From Oscillospiraceae bacterium (lineage in GTDB: Bacteria; Bacillota; Clostridia; Oscillospirales; CAG-272): a stretch of DNA of 64,000 nucleotides. The position numbers and the translations under genes are program-made. The stretch spans positions 67,902 to 131,901 of the forward strand of contig SVQK01000110.1 in NCBI GenBank assembly GCA_015065385.1, written 5' to 3'. Within the stretch, counting starts at the first letter, position 1. Each line of letters starts with the position of its first letter. The notes beneath the pieces are model-generated. The model saw only the letters and a list, made by a program, of their open reading frames with translations, had not been told where the DNA came from and did no database searches. Positions 1-8,356 of this stretch are shown in pieces.

Positions 1-617
1 CCGCCGAGAAATCGTTCCTGCGCCTCACCGAAGGACAGCGGCTGGTCTGCCTCAAGCGCGCGGAATCCGGGGACGGCATGATCGCGCGGACCTACGGTCA
101 GAGACGCGGCGCGGGCGTTCGGATGGAAGACTATCCGTCGGAGCGGTGCCGCGTGGACGAGCTCCCGGCGGACGAAGAGACCTGCACGGACGGCTTCGGT
201 TTCTCCACCTTCCGGATCAAAACGCCCACGCTCCCTCGCCGTGCGGACACGCCGAATCTGATCGACGAAAAAGTCCCCGCTCCCATCGGTTCCGTCTGGA
301 CGGGGCTGATCACGAAACCGAGGGCGGCGCGGGGAGAATCGGACGGTCTTATGTACCTGATTTGGGGACAGAACATGGAGAAAAATCTCTCCCATTACGA
401 GCTTTACCGCTCCGAAACCAGCGGGTTTACGCCGTCGGAGGAGACGTTCGTCGCCAAGGTCGAACCGGGCGTTTACCGCACCGGTCTGTACATCGATCAG
501 GGGCTTCAGACGCACACCGCGTATTTCTACCGCGTGAGGGCCGTCAACACGGAAGGGGCCGCGGGAGCGTTCAGCGATGAATTCTCCGGCATAACGCAGG
601 AAATCACCGAAGAATAA
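1..617 (+). CDS. Partial GH38-like alpha-mannosidase C-terminus with fibronectin type III-like tail
   Basis: The reading frame is open from the left edge, so this is the 3' end of a larger gene. The first ~80 residues resemble the C-terminal beta-sandwich of family 38 alpha-mannosidases (LVCLKRAESGDGMIARTY, where the family has a KxAE-x-G-x-I-x-R-x-YE pattern). From about residue 95 of the visible part a fibronectin type III-like module begins (HYELYRSE, YFYRVRAVNTEGAAG) and runs almost to the stop. Fn3 modules are common at the end of bacterial hydrolases and usually mediate spacing or binding. The catalytic domain lies outside the window, so substrate specificity cannot be judged. The Fn3 part is better supported than the GH38 part. 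A different retaining hydrolase with an Fn3 tail is the main alternative. Confidence 0.6.
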   Translation, partial: AEKSFLRLTEGQRLVCLKRAESGDGMIARTYGQRRGAGVRMEDYPSERCRVDELPADEETCTDGFGFSTFRIKTPTLPRRADTPNLIDEKVPAPIGSVWTGLITKPRAARGESDGLMYLIWGQNMEKNLSHYELYRSETSGFTPSEETFVAKVEPGVYRTGLYIDQGLQTHTAYFYRVRAVNTEGAAGAFSDEFSGITQEITEE

Positions 618-674
618 GCGGGAAAAGATTGAAGAAGCGGTTTCCGACCGTCTGCGCGAGCGCATGAGAGGCAT

Positions 675-724
675 GGTGTCCGCGGTGAGGCGAAGGAGGA
701 TTTCCGGCAAGCCTTGCGGACACC
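675..724. repeat. Inverted repeat between convergent genes
   Basis: GGTGTCCGC (675-683) and GCGGACACC (716-724) form a perfect 9-bp inverted repeat with a 32-base loop. It lies between the end of the partial hydrolase gene and the end of the leftward RraA-like gene. No T-run follows on either strand, so it is not a canonical intrinsic terminator, although it could stabilise either transcript end. Confidence 0.45.
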
Positions 725-728
725 TCCG

Positions 729-1631
729 TCACAGCGCGGGGGCGGATGCGTTCGGATCCGCTTCTTTTGCCTGCCTGTATTCCGGGCTCCAGTCTAGGGC
801 GCGGTAGGGTTCTCCCTTCGGATCGGTCCGGATCCATTCGGTCAGAAGATCGAGCATGTCCTCCGTCCAGACCGCGCGGTCGATCTGAGCGGTCGTGAAC
901 TTCCCCTGTCCGATCATCTCAAAACCGAAATCGTCCTTGACGTGCGATTTGGCCGCACCGTCCACGACCTCCGGGACAAGATGCGCCGGAATGAACAGCA
1001 CGCCTCCGCCCGCGCCGTAGACGATGTCGCCGGGCAGAACCGTCGCCTTGCCGATCCGGGCGATGGTGTTGAAGTCCTTCATGACAAAATCCCGGATGGG
1101 TGTGGGATCGACGCCGCGGTAGTACACCTGAATGTCCGGGATCCCTTTCATCTGCTCCAGATCCCGAACGCCGCCCCAGATGACCGCTCCCCCCGTTTTT
1201 GTCCGGGTCCGGATCGCCGTGGTCAGGTTGCCGCCGACGAAGGTTCCCTTGAAGATCTTGTCGTACATATCGGCGACGACAACGTCCCCTTCGACAAGGC
1301 TGTCGATGACCCACTGGTTGAAATTGCCCTTCAAGCCCTGTTCGTCCCCCAGCGCGCGCATGACGCCGCAGAGATCCGGTCTGGCCGGTACGAAGGATGC
1401 CGTCACGGCTCGCCCGATCAGCTTCCTACCGTCGTCGTGGAGCGCGAAAAGATCCCCTTCGAACTGGCTCTCGTAGCCCTGAACGAAGATCGGTTTCCAG
1501 AGTTCCTCGAGCGTCATGGTCCGCATGGCTTCGAGGTATCTGTCCGGGACCCGCGGGCGTCCGTCGGGAAAGCGTTCCCCCTTCCACTGGGGAGTGAGCG
1601 CGATGATATCCTCGCGGCAGTTGAGTTTCAT
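729..1631 (-). CDS. RraA-like family protein (HMG/CHA aldolase-like)
   Basis: A 300-residue protein of the RraA/4-hydroxy-4-methyl-2-oxoglutarate aldolase-like superfamily. Members are cytoplasmic and either act as metal-dependent aldolases/oxaloacetate decarboxylases or bind RNase E. The diagnostic region is GGNLTTAI (133-140) followed by WGGVRDLEQMKG (152-163), with the Arg-Asp pair at 156/157 that positions substrate and metal in the aldolases. A GDIVYGAGGGVLFIP stretch matches the family's strand near the C-terminus. It is far longer than the ~160-residue core RraA, with an ~80-residue tail of unknown role. The start ATG at 1631 is preceded by AAAGGAGGATC. It is 25 bases downstream of the GH10 gene and probably cotranscribed. 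In sugar-acid clusters such proteins often act on 2-keto acids; the substrate here is unknown. Confidence 0.75.
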   Translation of the reverse strand: MKLNCREDIIALTPQWKGERFPDGRPRVPDRYLEAMRTMTLEELWKPIFVQGYESQFEGDLFALHDDGRKLIGRAVTASFVPARPDLCGVMRALGDEQGLKGNFNQWVIDSLVEGDVVVADMYDKIFKGTFVGGNLTTAIRTRTKTGGAVIWGGVRDLEQMKGIPDIQVYYRGVDPTPIRDFVMKDFNTIARIGKATVLPGDIVYGAGGGVLFIPAHLVPEVVDGAAKSHVKDDFGFEMIGQGKFTTAQIDRAVWTEDMLDLLTEWIRTDPKGEPYRALDWSPEYRQAKEADPNASAPAL

Positions 1632-1656
1632 AAGATCCTCCTTTTCTTTGATCTGT

Positions 1657-3015
1657 TCACTCCGCCGCCCGCGTTCGGTTCCGGTCCTGTGACGCGCCGC
1701 CCGGGAGATGAACCGTCAGTGTATTGTTTCCGCGCTTCGACAGGGTGAACTTGGTGACAAACTCCGTTTCCCCCGACCGGACGCGGATCTCGTAGTCTCC
1801 GCAGAAGCCGCGGAAGGAGGCTTTTCCGTTCGAAACCTTCACTTCGGCGGTCGTATGCCAGTCTTCGCGGATCAGCTTTTTCAGACGCCGGAAGGCAGGC
1901 TTTTCGCTCAGATCGAAGCGGAGAAGGCCGCCGTAATAGACGTTCTCGCCCGCCGTCATGTCGCCCGGAACCGCTCTGTACGCATATCCGTCCGCCAGAT
2001 TCCAGTAAATGACCGCCTCCATGGAAGGATGGCTGAAAAACGTCGTGTAAAGGCCCTCGATCAGATCCGCCTGGATCTCCTCGTCCTCCTCCGATCCGGA
2101 ATAGGCGGGGACGGTCATTTCCGTGACCTGCTCCGCCAGCCCGAGCGGCGCATAGGTGTCCATCAGCTTCAAAAGCGTTTCCGGATTGTACCGCGCCGCA
2201 GCCATCGCGGGTTCGCTCGACAAGGGGAAGAAGCTGTGGAACTGCATCCCGACCGAATCGATGTGACGGATGCCGTTTTGCATCAAGCGCTCGATCTGCA
2301 TGTAATAGGCGTGCCGGTTGTTGTAGGTTTCGGGGAACCATACGTTGTAGTCGTTGATGACGAGGCGGTTGGCGGGGAAATACCGGTCTGCCAGACGCCA
2401 GCTCCATTCGAGAAAGTCCGGTTCATAGAAGAAGGCGGATTTGCCGCGCTGCAGCGTTTCATTCGTCACCTCAAAGCTCGGAATGTCCCGGGCATACCGC
2501 TCGGCGATCTCCCGGAACCGCTTTTCCAGCTTGCGCTTGTGCTCGTCCACCGTCGCGTTTTCCAGCCACGGGGGAAGAAAGCTGTCGTAGTTCAGGCAGT
2601 GGCATTTCGGCTCGATCCCCCGCTCACGGCAGTACTCCACGCAGAGATCGGGCGCGGGACGGCGGTACACCCGCGGGGAGTCCTTGGAAAATCGCGGATG
2701 CCCTTCCTCGGGTTCCAGATCGCTCCAGTAAAAAGGAACCGTCGCCAGATTGAACACCTCGGGAAACTTCTCCCGGTACAGGGCGTTCTTTTCTTCGGTT
2801 TCGAATTCATCCAGCATGAAGAGGTTCGCGCCGAAACGGAATTCGTGCGTCTTCTGCTCGGCCGTGACAGTCACGTCGTCGGGCAGGGGATCCTCTGAGA
2901 CGATTTTGATTTCCGCATCCCGTTTTCTGTACTGCTCGATCCCGGATTCTGCGCGGGCCCGGATCGAATCCTTCTGTTCCCGAAAGTATTTCAGCGCAGT
3001 TTCTCGTCTTGCCAT
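1657..3015 (-). CDS. GH10 endo-beta-1,4-xylanase-like, cytoplasmic
   Basis: A 452-residue family 10 glycoside hydrolase, predicted to cleave beta-1,4-xylan or xylo-oligosaccharides with retention. The acid/base glutamate is E186 in SFEVTNETLQ (the family's WDVxNE). The nucleophile is E299 in LAEQVTEMTVP (the family's ITELD), with the preceding strand SVGMQFHSF carrying the conserved Q-x-H. An ~55-residue N-terminal beta-rich segment precedes the TIM barrel, and a small beta domain follows at about 385-440. No signal peptide or membrane segment is present, so it likely trims imported oligosaccharides. ATG at 3015 has GGGAGGAAACTGCC upstream. It is downstream of the metallophosphoesterase/membrane protein pair and upstream of the RraA-like gene. 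Confidence 0.88.
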   Translation of the reverse strand: MARRETALKYFREQKDSIRARAESGIEQYRKRDAEIKIVSEDPLPDDVTVTAEQKTHEFRFGANLFMLDEFETEEKNALYREKFPEVFNLATVPFYWSDLEPEEGHPRFSKDSPRVYRRPAPDLCVEYCRERGIEPKCHCLNYDSFLPPWLENATVDEHKRKLEKRFREIAERYARDIPSFEVTNETLQRGKSAFFYEPDFLEWSWRLADRYFPANRLVINDYNVWFPETYNNRHAYYMQIERLMQNGIRHIDSVGMQFHSFFPLSSEPAMAAARYNPETLLKLMDTYAPLGLAEQVTEMTVPAYSGSEEDEEIQADLIEGLYTTFFSHPSMEAVIYWNLADGYAYRAVPGDMTAGENVYYGGLLRFDLSEKPAFRRLKKLIREDWHTTAEVKVSNGKASFRGFCGDYEIRVRSGETEFVTKFTLSKRGNNTLTVHLPGGASQDRNRTRAAE

Positions 3016-3116
3016 GGCAGTTTCCTCCCGCTTTTTTGTTCTGTGAGTTTCAAGGACGGATCAAAGGGATTTCTGTTCATCGGGACCGCGGGGGAGCTGC
3101 CCCGCTCGGACCGGAT

Positions 3117-3458
3117 TCATTTGCCGGACGGGTCGTTGTCCTCCGTTCCCACCAGCCTGCGGATGATCAGGCGAAGGACGTTCAGAACGAACGGAATCAG
3201 CGCGGCCGTGCAGAGAACGGAATAAAGGTTCCCAACAGGTTTGGGGAGGTGAGGCAGGGCCAGCGCGAGCCCCCATGCAAGGACGTGGAGGACAAGGAGC
3301 CATTTGCGGGACGTTTTGAGCGTGACGGAAATTCCGCCGAGGGTGAGCGCGGCGGCGAGGACTGTCCGGAACAGGGAGAAATCCCCTGAGGTGAACAGCA
3401 TGCACCCCACAAGCGTCATCACAATCCCGAAGAATTCCCCGCTGAACAGAACGGACAT
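3117..3458 (-). CDS. Small hypothetical membrane protein, three to four transmembrane helices
   Basis: A 113-residue hydrophobic protein with predicted helices at roughly 8-24, 31-46, 53-71 and 78-95, ending in a charged tail (GTEDNDPSGK). I do not recognise a family. Its ATG at 3458 begins two bases after the stop codon of the metallophosphoesterase gene, so translation is probably coupled and the two products may work together at the membrane. There is nothing catalytic in the sequence. Confidence 0.65.
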   Translation of the reverse strand: MSVLFSGEFFGIVMTLVGCMLFTSGDFSLFRTVLAAALTLGGISVTLKTSRKWLLVLHVLAWGLALALPHLPKPVGNLYSVLCTAALIPFVLNVLRLIIRRLVGTEDNDPSGK

Positions 3459-3460
3459 CG

Positions 3461-4555
3461 TCAGTCAGCCTCTCTTTCCACTGTAATGATCACATACTCG
3501 GATTTCGTTCCGGTTTTGAAATCCATCGCCCAGCAGGAAATGCCGGAGGTGACGATGAAATCCGTCCCGTTCCTCCGCTCGTATCCATAGGAGCGGTCGT
3601 TGATGCCGAAGCCTTCCCCGATATATTTGAGCGGGAAGAGCTGCGCGCCGTGCGTATGCCCCGAAACCACGAGATCCGCCTCGGTCAGGCATTCCTTCTC
3701 GTAGTCCGACGGCTCATGATCGATCACGATGATATAGTTTTCCGGATCGACGTCGGCCAGCAGATCGGACAGCTCCATCCGGCGGGCTGTCGAGGCGTCC
3801 TTCCTGCCGACGATGCAGAGGTTCCCGATCAAGACCGATTCGTCCTCGAGAACGTGAATCCCGCTGTGCTCCAGTTCCCAGGCGAGGTCTGCCGCGTCGA
3901 AATCCCGGCCGCTTCCGGAATATCCCTTATCATGATTGCCATAGGCGAACCAGACGCCCAGACGCGCATTCATTCCGCCGAGCGCCCGGCACGCTTTTTC
4001 CATATCGGCGCGTTTTGAGGAATCGTCCACGAAATCTCCCGCGACCAGCACAAGATCCGGGGACTGCCGTTCGATTTCGTCGATATGCGCGGCGAATCCG
4101 TCTCCGTCGAAGGTCGTTCCGATGTGGGAATCCGCGATCAGCGCTACGCGGAGAGGGGGAATGTCCTTCGCCGTCGTCAGGCTGTATTCGGTCAGCCAGA
4201 CATGATGACAGAGAACGTAGGCTGCGGAAAGGACCACGGCAGTCGTGACGACGGCGAGCCATCCCGGCCAGTTCACACGGAAGTTCTTTTTCCGGACAGC
4301 GGCGATCAGGCGGAACACGGCTCCGAACAGAAGGAAGAAGATCACCGCGTGAAGCGCGATCACAAAGGCATCGACCGGAGTCATGAAGACCGCGAACGCG
4401 CCGAAAAGAGCCGCGACGATCCCGAAGGACAGCGCGATCCGTCCCTCCCCGGATCTGACGTTTCGGATGAGCCCGAAGCGGCTGACGGCGGCGGTCAGAT
4501 AGACGGCGCATCCGCCGAGGATCGCCGCCGCAAGAATCAGGATCGACCTCCACAT
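3461..4555 (-). CDS. Membrane-anchored calcineurin-like metallophosphoesterase (YkuE/YaeI-like)
   Basis: A 364-residue protein with about four N-terminal transmembrane helices (about 3-23, 42-62, 66-86, 98-118) followed by a calcineurin-like phosphoesterase domain. The full metal-binding set is visible: ADSHIG (D142, H144), AGDFVDD (D174), YGNHDKG (N207, H208), VIDHEP and VVSGHTHGAQ. This layout matches the YkuE/YaeI group, whose members hydrolyse phosphodiesters or UDP-diacylglucosamine-like lipids at the membrane. The substrate here is unknown. It is the first gene after the promoter at 4697-4726 and is followed within two bases by a small membrane protein, so the two form an operon that probably continues into the xylanase. 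Confidence 0.85.
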   Translation of the reverse strand: MWRSILILAAAILGGCAVYLTAAVSRFGLIRNVRSGEGRIALSFGIVAALFGAFAVFMTPVDAFVIALHAVIFFLLFGAVFRLIAAVRKKNFRVNWPGWLAVVTTAVVLSAAYVLCHHVWLTEYSLTTAKDIPPLRVALIADSHIGTTFDGDGFAAHIDEIERQSPDLVLVAGDFVDDSSKRADMEKACRALGGMNARLGVWFAYGNHDKGYSGSGRDFDAADLAWELEHSGIHVLEDESVLIGNLCIVGRKDASTARRMELSDLLADVDPENYIIVIDHEPSDYEKECLTEADLVVSGHTHGAQLFPLKYIGEGFGINDRSYGYERRNGTDFIVTSGISCWAMDFKTGTKSEYVIITVEREAD

Positions 4556-4696
4556 GGACCTCTCCCCTTTCTGAACTGTGTCTATGCGCTGAAATGCACC
4601 TTTTGCGGGATATACGGACCGCTCGTGCGCGGGACAGTCGGGAATCCGGAGCTGTCGGGCGGGACGGGGAATCGCGGTATTCTGCGCTCTTTTCCC

Positions 4697-4726
4697 ATTA
4701 TATCACGCCCCGGAATGCGGTGTCAA
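4697..4726 (-). promoter_or_regulatory. Sigma-A type promoter for metallophosphoesterase operon
   Basis: On the minus strand TTGACA (4726-4721) and TATAAT (4702-4697) are separated by 18 bases, both exact consensus. It fires leftward into the gene starting at 4555, leaving a leader of about 135 bases. Confidence 0.8.
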
Positions 4727-4743
4727 CAGAAGAATGCTTTGTG

Positions 4744-4788
4744 AAAAAGCCCCGGCTCAGGGGTACGCGATCCCTTGAACCGAGGCTT
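4744..4788 (-). terminator. Intrinsic terminator after the DUF4428 gene
   Basis: On the minus strand a long GC-rich stem (AAGCCTCGGTTCAAGGG pairing with CCCCTGAGCCGGGGCTT, with mismatches) closes an 8-base loop and ends in a run of T. It lies just after the stop codon at 4792 and ends the radical SAM operon. Confidence 0.88.
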
Positions 4789-4791
4789 CCC

Positions 4792-5439
4792 TTATTTCTT
4801 TCCGATCACATCCCCGGGAGCGAGTCCCCCGTCCTGATCGATAATCAGCCAAGCCGCTTTATCGGCCTTTACCGGTCCCTTGTAAAAGTGCGCGACGATC
4901 ACGGTTTCAAACGAAAGATCCGGATCAAAGGGAACGGGCTCCACAACCGTCGTGTTCTGTATCTTCCCCATGTGGACGGCATCAAGCACATCCCCCTCGG
5001 CAAACTCCCCCGTGAGGACAAGTCCGCGTACGACGGTCGTGTTCTGAAAGCGTTTCTCCCGTTTTCCGCCGACAGCGATCGTATTCAGATCCACCATGGG
5101 AAAAACCTCGTTGACAAAGAAAAGGGAGGAGTACGCTTTGGAGAACGCACCGATCACCGCCTGATTCCGATCCTGGATGGGGCGGAGTATTTCCTGTGCT
5201 TCCTCGAGCGTAAGCGCGCCGATCGGATCCGTATCCGAACGGTCCCATTTGTCCGGGTCCTCCGGATCCATGCCGCGCCTGAGCCAGAATAACTGAATGT
5301 CGGCCTCGGATTTGATCTTTCCGATACAGTTGTCACAGATCACTTCGTCCTCCAGCTGGGTGGAGCCGAGGAACGTCATCTCTCCGCCGCAGATGGGGCA
5401 CCGCTTTCCCCCGCCGAAGAGCTTGGACAGAATGGACAT
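4792..5439 (-). CDS. DUF4428-type zinc-finger protein
   Basis: A 215-residue cytoplasmic protein. The N-terminus has a treble-clef-like CxxC...CxxC finger (CPICGG at 15-20 and CDNC near 35-38), typical of DUF4428 proteins. The rest is a beta-rich domain of unknown function with hydrophobic strands (TTVVRGLVLTGEF, ETVIVAHFY) resembling the PH-like domains that often accompany such fingers; the PH comparison is inference. AAAGGAGCG precedes the ATG at 5439. It is the last gene of the radical SAM operon, 60 bases after the Cys-tail protein, and has its own terminator. Its function is unknown. Confidence 0.7.
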   Translation of the reverse strand: MSILSKLFGGGKRCPICGGEMTFLGSTQLEDEVICDNCIGKIKSEADIQLFWLRRGMDPEDPDKWDRSDTDPIGALTLEEAQEILRPIQDRNQAVIGAFSKAYSSLFFVNEVFPMVDLNTIAVGGKREKRFQNTTVVRGLVLTGEFAEGDVLDAVHMGKIQNTTVVEPVPFDPDLSFETVIVAHFYKGPVKADKAAWLIIDQDGGLAPGDVIGKK

Positions 5440-5499
5440 TTTGCGCTCCTTTCCGTTTGTTCTTGTTCCGGAACAGCTTTTTCGATCCTGTCCGGGAGG

Positions 5500-6753
5500 T
5501 CACGGCGTGCGCTTTTTCTCCACGCGGACGCGGTTTCTGTGGATGCTCTCCCGGAAGAGATCCTTGACCGAACATCCCGCGCGTCCCGAAGATGCGCAGG
5601 CACACGCGCACGCGCAGGAAGACGCGCACGCGCAGGAGGACGCGCAGGAAGAAGCGCAGGAGGAATGATGCGAAGAGCCGGAGCTTCTGGTGGTATGGTG
5701 CGAGCGGCTGACCGGCACATTGATCACGTTGACGCGGATATAGGTGTCGGGAGAGCTCCCGTAGCGGTAGGTTCCGTTTTTCGTGTAGTTTTCCGGCTTT
5801 TCGATCTGGCTTTCCTCCACGACCTCCTTGCTTTTGATCATGTCGCGCCCGCAGTAGGCGCAGACATCCTTGCCCTCTTCCCGCGTTCCACCGCATCCGG
5901 GACAGGTCTCGTAATACTCGATCTTGGTCCGGACGATCTTCTTCTCCGTTGTCTGACCGGATCCGAACCCGGTCCCGCCGGAGATCCAGCGCACGAATTT
6001 ATAGATGGCGTAGATGGGAGCAGCGATGACGATAAACAGAAAGAACAGGACGAAGAGAATCGTGAATCCGTCCGGGTCTTCGCTCACAGCGACGCTTCCG
6101 CCCTCTCCGTAGAAACGCTCCGTTTCCTCCTGCCGGTCTTCCGCGAACAGGAAGGCATCTCCCGGATAGACGACCGACATGGTGTACCGCTCTCCCGCGC
6201 CAAGGGAGGAGGCAAAGACGAGATAGCCGTCTTCCTCGGCGCAGTCCGGCTGCCACGCTCCGGCCTTATCCGCATTCCAGCGGACGGTGAGCGCATCGAC
6301 GTCCATTCCGTCGAACCACGCGGGCGTGAAGGTATAGACCGTCTCCCCCTCGACCCATTTGTCGATCTGATACATCCGATCCTGCGTCATGGAGAACTCC
6401 ACGCCCACCGTCTCGTTTTCTCCGTAGGAGCGGTCCAGATAGATGGCGAGAGAGCTGCCGTTGTCCTCGATCCGGCTGATCGTGCCGCTCTCGGGCGTAA
6501 TGTCCCAGTGGCTGTCGTTCGGAACGCCGAGGTCGATCCATTCCAGCTTTCCGATGGAGTCGTCGAGCACCTTCCAGTCGATATGATAGGTCATGTTGAG
6601 GGAAGCGTCCTCATTCACGTCCACGGTGACCGTAAAATTCAGAATCTCGTCGGTCGGAGCGGCCGATACCGTACCCGCCGCGAAAACCGCGCACAGCAGA
6701 AAGAGCGAGGCGAACAGCAGGCAAAAGACGCGATTTCTATGAAGTGTGAACAT
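5500..6753 (-). CDS. Secreted membrane protein, DUF2207-like, with zinc ribbon and Cys-Ala repeat tail
   Basis: The ATG at 6753 is preferred over one 24 bases upstream because AGGAGG sits about 8 bases before it and it overlaps the radical SAM stop codon (TGATG, one shared base). The 417-residue product has a signal peptide (1-32, ending TVSAA), an extracellular beta-rich region resembling DUF2207 (about 35-200), a transmembrane helix near 230-252, and a cytoplasmic zinc ribbon (C284/C287, C298/C301). After a Ser/His-rich linker comes a tail with nine cysteines between 366 and 394, mainly Cys-Ala and Cys-Ala-Ser-Ser repeats, ending SSGRAGCS. The tail lies on the cytoplasmic side, where the coupled radical SAM enzyme would be. 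Its role is unknown. Metal binding or modification of the tail are the two obvious possibilities. Confidence 0.78.
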   Translation of the reverse strand: MFTLHRNRVFCLLFASLFLLCAVFAAGTVSAAPTDEILNFTVTVDVNEDASLNMTYHIDWKVLDDSIGKLEWIDLGVPNDSHWDITPESGTISRIEDNGSSLAIYLDRSYGENETVGVEFSMTQDRMYQIDKWVEGETVYTFTPAWFDGMDVDALTVRWNADKAGAWQPDCAEEDGYLVFASSLGAGERYTMSVVYPGDAFLFAEDRQEETERFYGEGGSVAVSEDPDGFTILFVLFFLFIVIAAPIYAIYKFVRWISGGTGFGSGQTTEKKIVRTKIEYYETCPGCGGTREEGKDVCAYCGRDMIKSKEVVEESQIEKPENYTKNGTYRYGSSPDTYIRVNVINVPVSRSHHTTRSSGSSHHSSCASSCASSCACASSCACACACASSGRAGCSVKDLFRESIHRNRVRVEKKRTP

Positions 6754-8150
6754 CAGCAAAACCTCCTGAGCGGACATTCCCCCGTCATTTCAGCAGAAGC
6801 ATCCCGGCGCGAGGAGCAGGCTTCGCTCTCCCAGATGGTCCGCCAGTCGTCCTTGAGGATATTGCCGAGCGGCTTGTCGGACAGCCAGCTCTGGCACGGC
6901 ACCACATTCCCGCCCGGCGTGACGGCCATATTGGAGAGACACGCGCCGCAGGAAGGGGACGGGATGTTCAGCTCGTCGAATACGCTCTGATCGATCCAGC
7001 CCGGGGATGTGAAGGCGATCTCCATGCCGTTCTCGTGGCAGAAGGCCACCGCTTCGCGCAAGATCCCCTCAAGCTCCTCTCCGCTCAGCTGTAGTTTTTC
7101 GGAGGCTTCCCCGACCGCGTTTCCGGTCGTGATCAAGCCGGAGCATGTCACATAGAGGACGCCCTTTTCGTGCAGATACGCGAGCGTGGAGAGATAATCC
7201 CGGTTCAGGGTACAGAGCGGCGTGTTGACGCTCAGGGACAGCCCTTCGGCCAGCGCGTTCTCGATGCCCGCCGCCGTCTCGTCAAAATGCGCGGCTCCCA
7301 CGAGCTGTTCGTGGATCGCTTTATCTCTCGAATAGAAGGTGATCTGCACGCTGTCGAGCTCCGCTTCATGAAGGGCGCGGCAGTACTCCCTTGTGAGTTT
7401 TACGCCGTTCGTGTTCAGGCGGGAGACGAACCACCGCGCGTACCGGATGAGCTCGATCAGGTCTTCGCGCATCGTGGGTTCCCCGCCGGTAAAGGTCACC
7501 TGCGGGATCCCCGCCGCGCGGCATCGATCGAGGATTTCCTTCCATGCCTCCGTCGGGAGCTCTTCCTCCCCGGCGTGGATCTGATCCGCGGCGTAGCAGT
7601 GGACGCATTTCTGATTGCAGGCCCACTTCCCGTTTTTCGTCATCGCGGATACCATCAGATCCATCCGGTGGGGCGCGCTCATGCAGTCGGCGTATTCCCC
7701 GATGCTCATATAGTGAACGTCGGTCGTCACTTCCTCGCGGTAAGCGATCTGACGGAGCGTCCGGTAAATGGTCCTGATGTCCGTTTCGATGCGCTTTTTC
7801 GAGAAAACGGGGATGATCCGCTTCACATTCCGCGCGGACTCGTCGAGGATGTGCCGGATATCCTCCTCGCCGATCTCCCGCCCGTCGTAGCGGTTGGTCT
7901 CCCGGATCATTTCCGCCAGCATGACGGCCCAGGCGAAATTGACCGGAACGATATCCGTGCCGTTGATGATGGCAATACTGGGGTTCAGCACCCCTTCCTC
8001 CTTTTTCGGCGGGATCAGATGAACGCGGATCACGCCCGGTCCGTCCGGATTCAGCGTCGTATGGAGCACTTCGCTGAAAGCGGATTCCATATACGCGTTG
8101 ATCCGCCGCACGGTCGCCGTGTTTCTGAACAGCTTCGGGACAGGAACCAT
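6753..8150 (-). CDS. Radical SAM enzyme with SPASM-like C-terminus
   Basis: A 465-residue radical SAM protein. The CxxxCxxC cluster motif is CNQKCVHC (C178, C182, C185), followed by the family's GGEP (222-225). The C-terminal region contains further cysteines in a SPASM-like pattern: CGAC (401, 404), VVPCQSW (419) and ECPLRRFC (459, 465), as seen in enzymes that modify peptides or proteins. About 160 residues precede the cluster. Part of them could be a PqqD-like recognition domain, but that is only a suggestion. AAAGGAG precedes the ATG at 8150. The next gene overlaps the stop codon by one base, so this enzyme and the Cys-tail membrane protein are made together. A heme or cofactor role (as in AhbD-like proteins) is the main alternative. 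Confidence 0.85.
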   Translation of the reverse strand: MVPVPKLFRNTATVRRINAYMESAFSEVLHTTLNPDGPGVIRVHLIPPKKEEGVLNPSIAIINGTDIVPVNFAWAVMLAEMIRETNRYDGREIGEEDIRHILDESARNVKRIIPVFSKKRIETDIRTIYRTLRQIAYREEVTTDVHYMSIGEYADCMSAPHRMDLMVSAMTKNGKWACNQKCVHCYAADQIHAGEEELPTEAWKEILDRCRAAGIPQVTFTGGEPTMREDLIELIRYARWFVSRLNTNGVKLTREYCRALHEAELDSVQITFYSRDKAIHEQLVGAAHFDETAAGIENALAEGLSLSVNTPLCTLNRDYLSTLAYLHEKGVLYVTCSGLITTGNAVGEASEKLQLSGEELEGILREAVAFCHENGMEIAFTSPGWIDQSVFDELNIPSPSCGACLSNMAVTPGGNVVPCQSWLSDKPLGNILKDDWRTIWESEACSSRRDASAEMTGECPLRRFC

Positions 8151-8229
8151 CTTGCAACTCTCCTTTATGTCATGAATCCGGCTCGGTTAGACTGCGCGCC
8201 GGTTCGTTTCCTCCGTATCGTACGGGATT

Positions 8230-8259
8230 ATGATAGCATATCGGGCGTGGGTTTGTCAA
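8230..8259 (-). promoter_or_regulatory. Promoter of the radical SAM operon
   Basis: Minus-strand TTGACA (8259-8254), an 18-base spacer, then TATCAT (8235-8230). It lies about 80 bases before the radical SAM start codon and after the end of the neighbouring solute-binding protein gene. Confidence 0.65.
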
Positions 8260-8356
8260 CAGCCTTTCGACGGCATCCGCAGTCCTCACACAAGAATTCC
8301 GACGGACGGCTCATCCGGTCAAAATGCTCCTCTCTCTGCGCGGTCCCGAATTCCCG

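Noticed and set aside
5560..5680. Possible CRISPR or satellite array
   Set aside because: The repeats are short, irregular and in frame with a protein whose tail they encode; there are no spacers.
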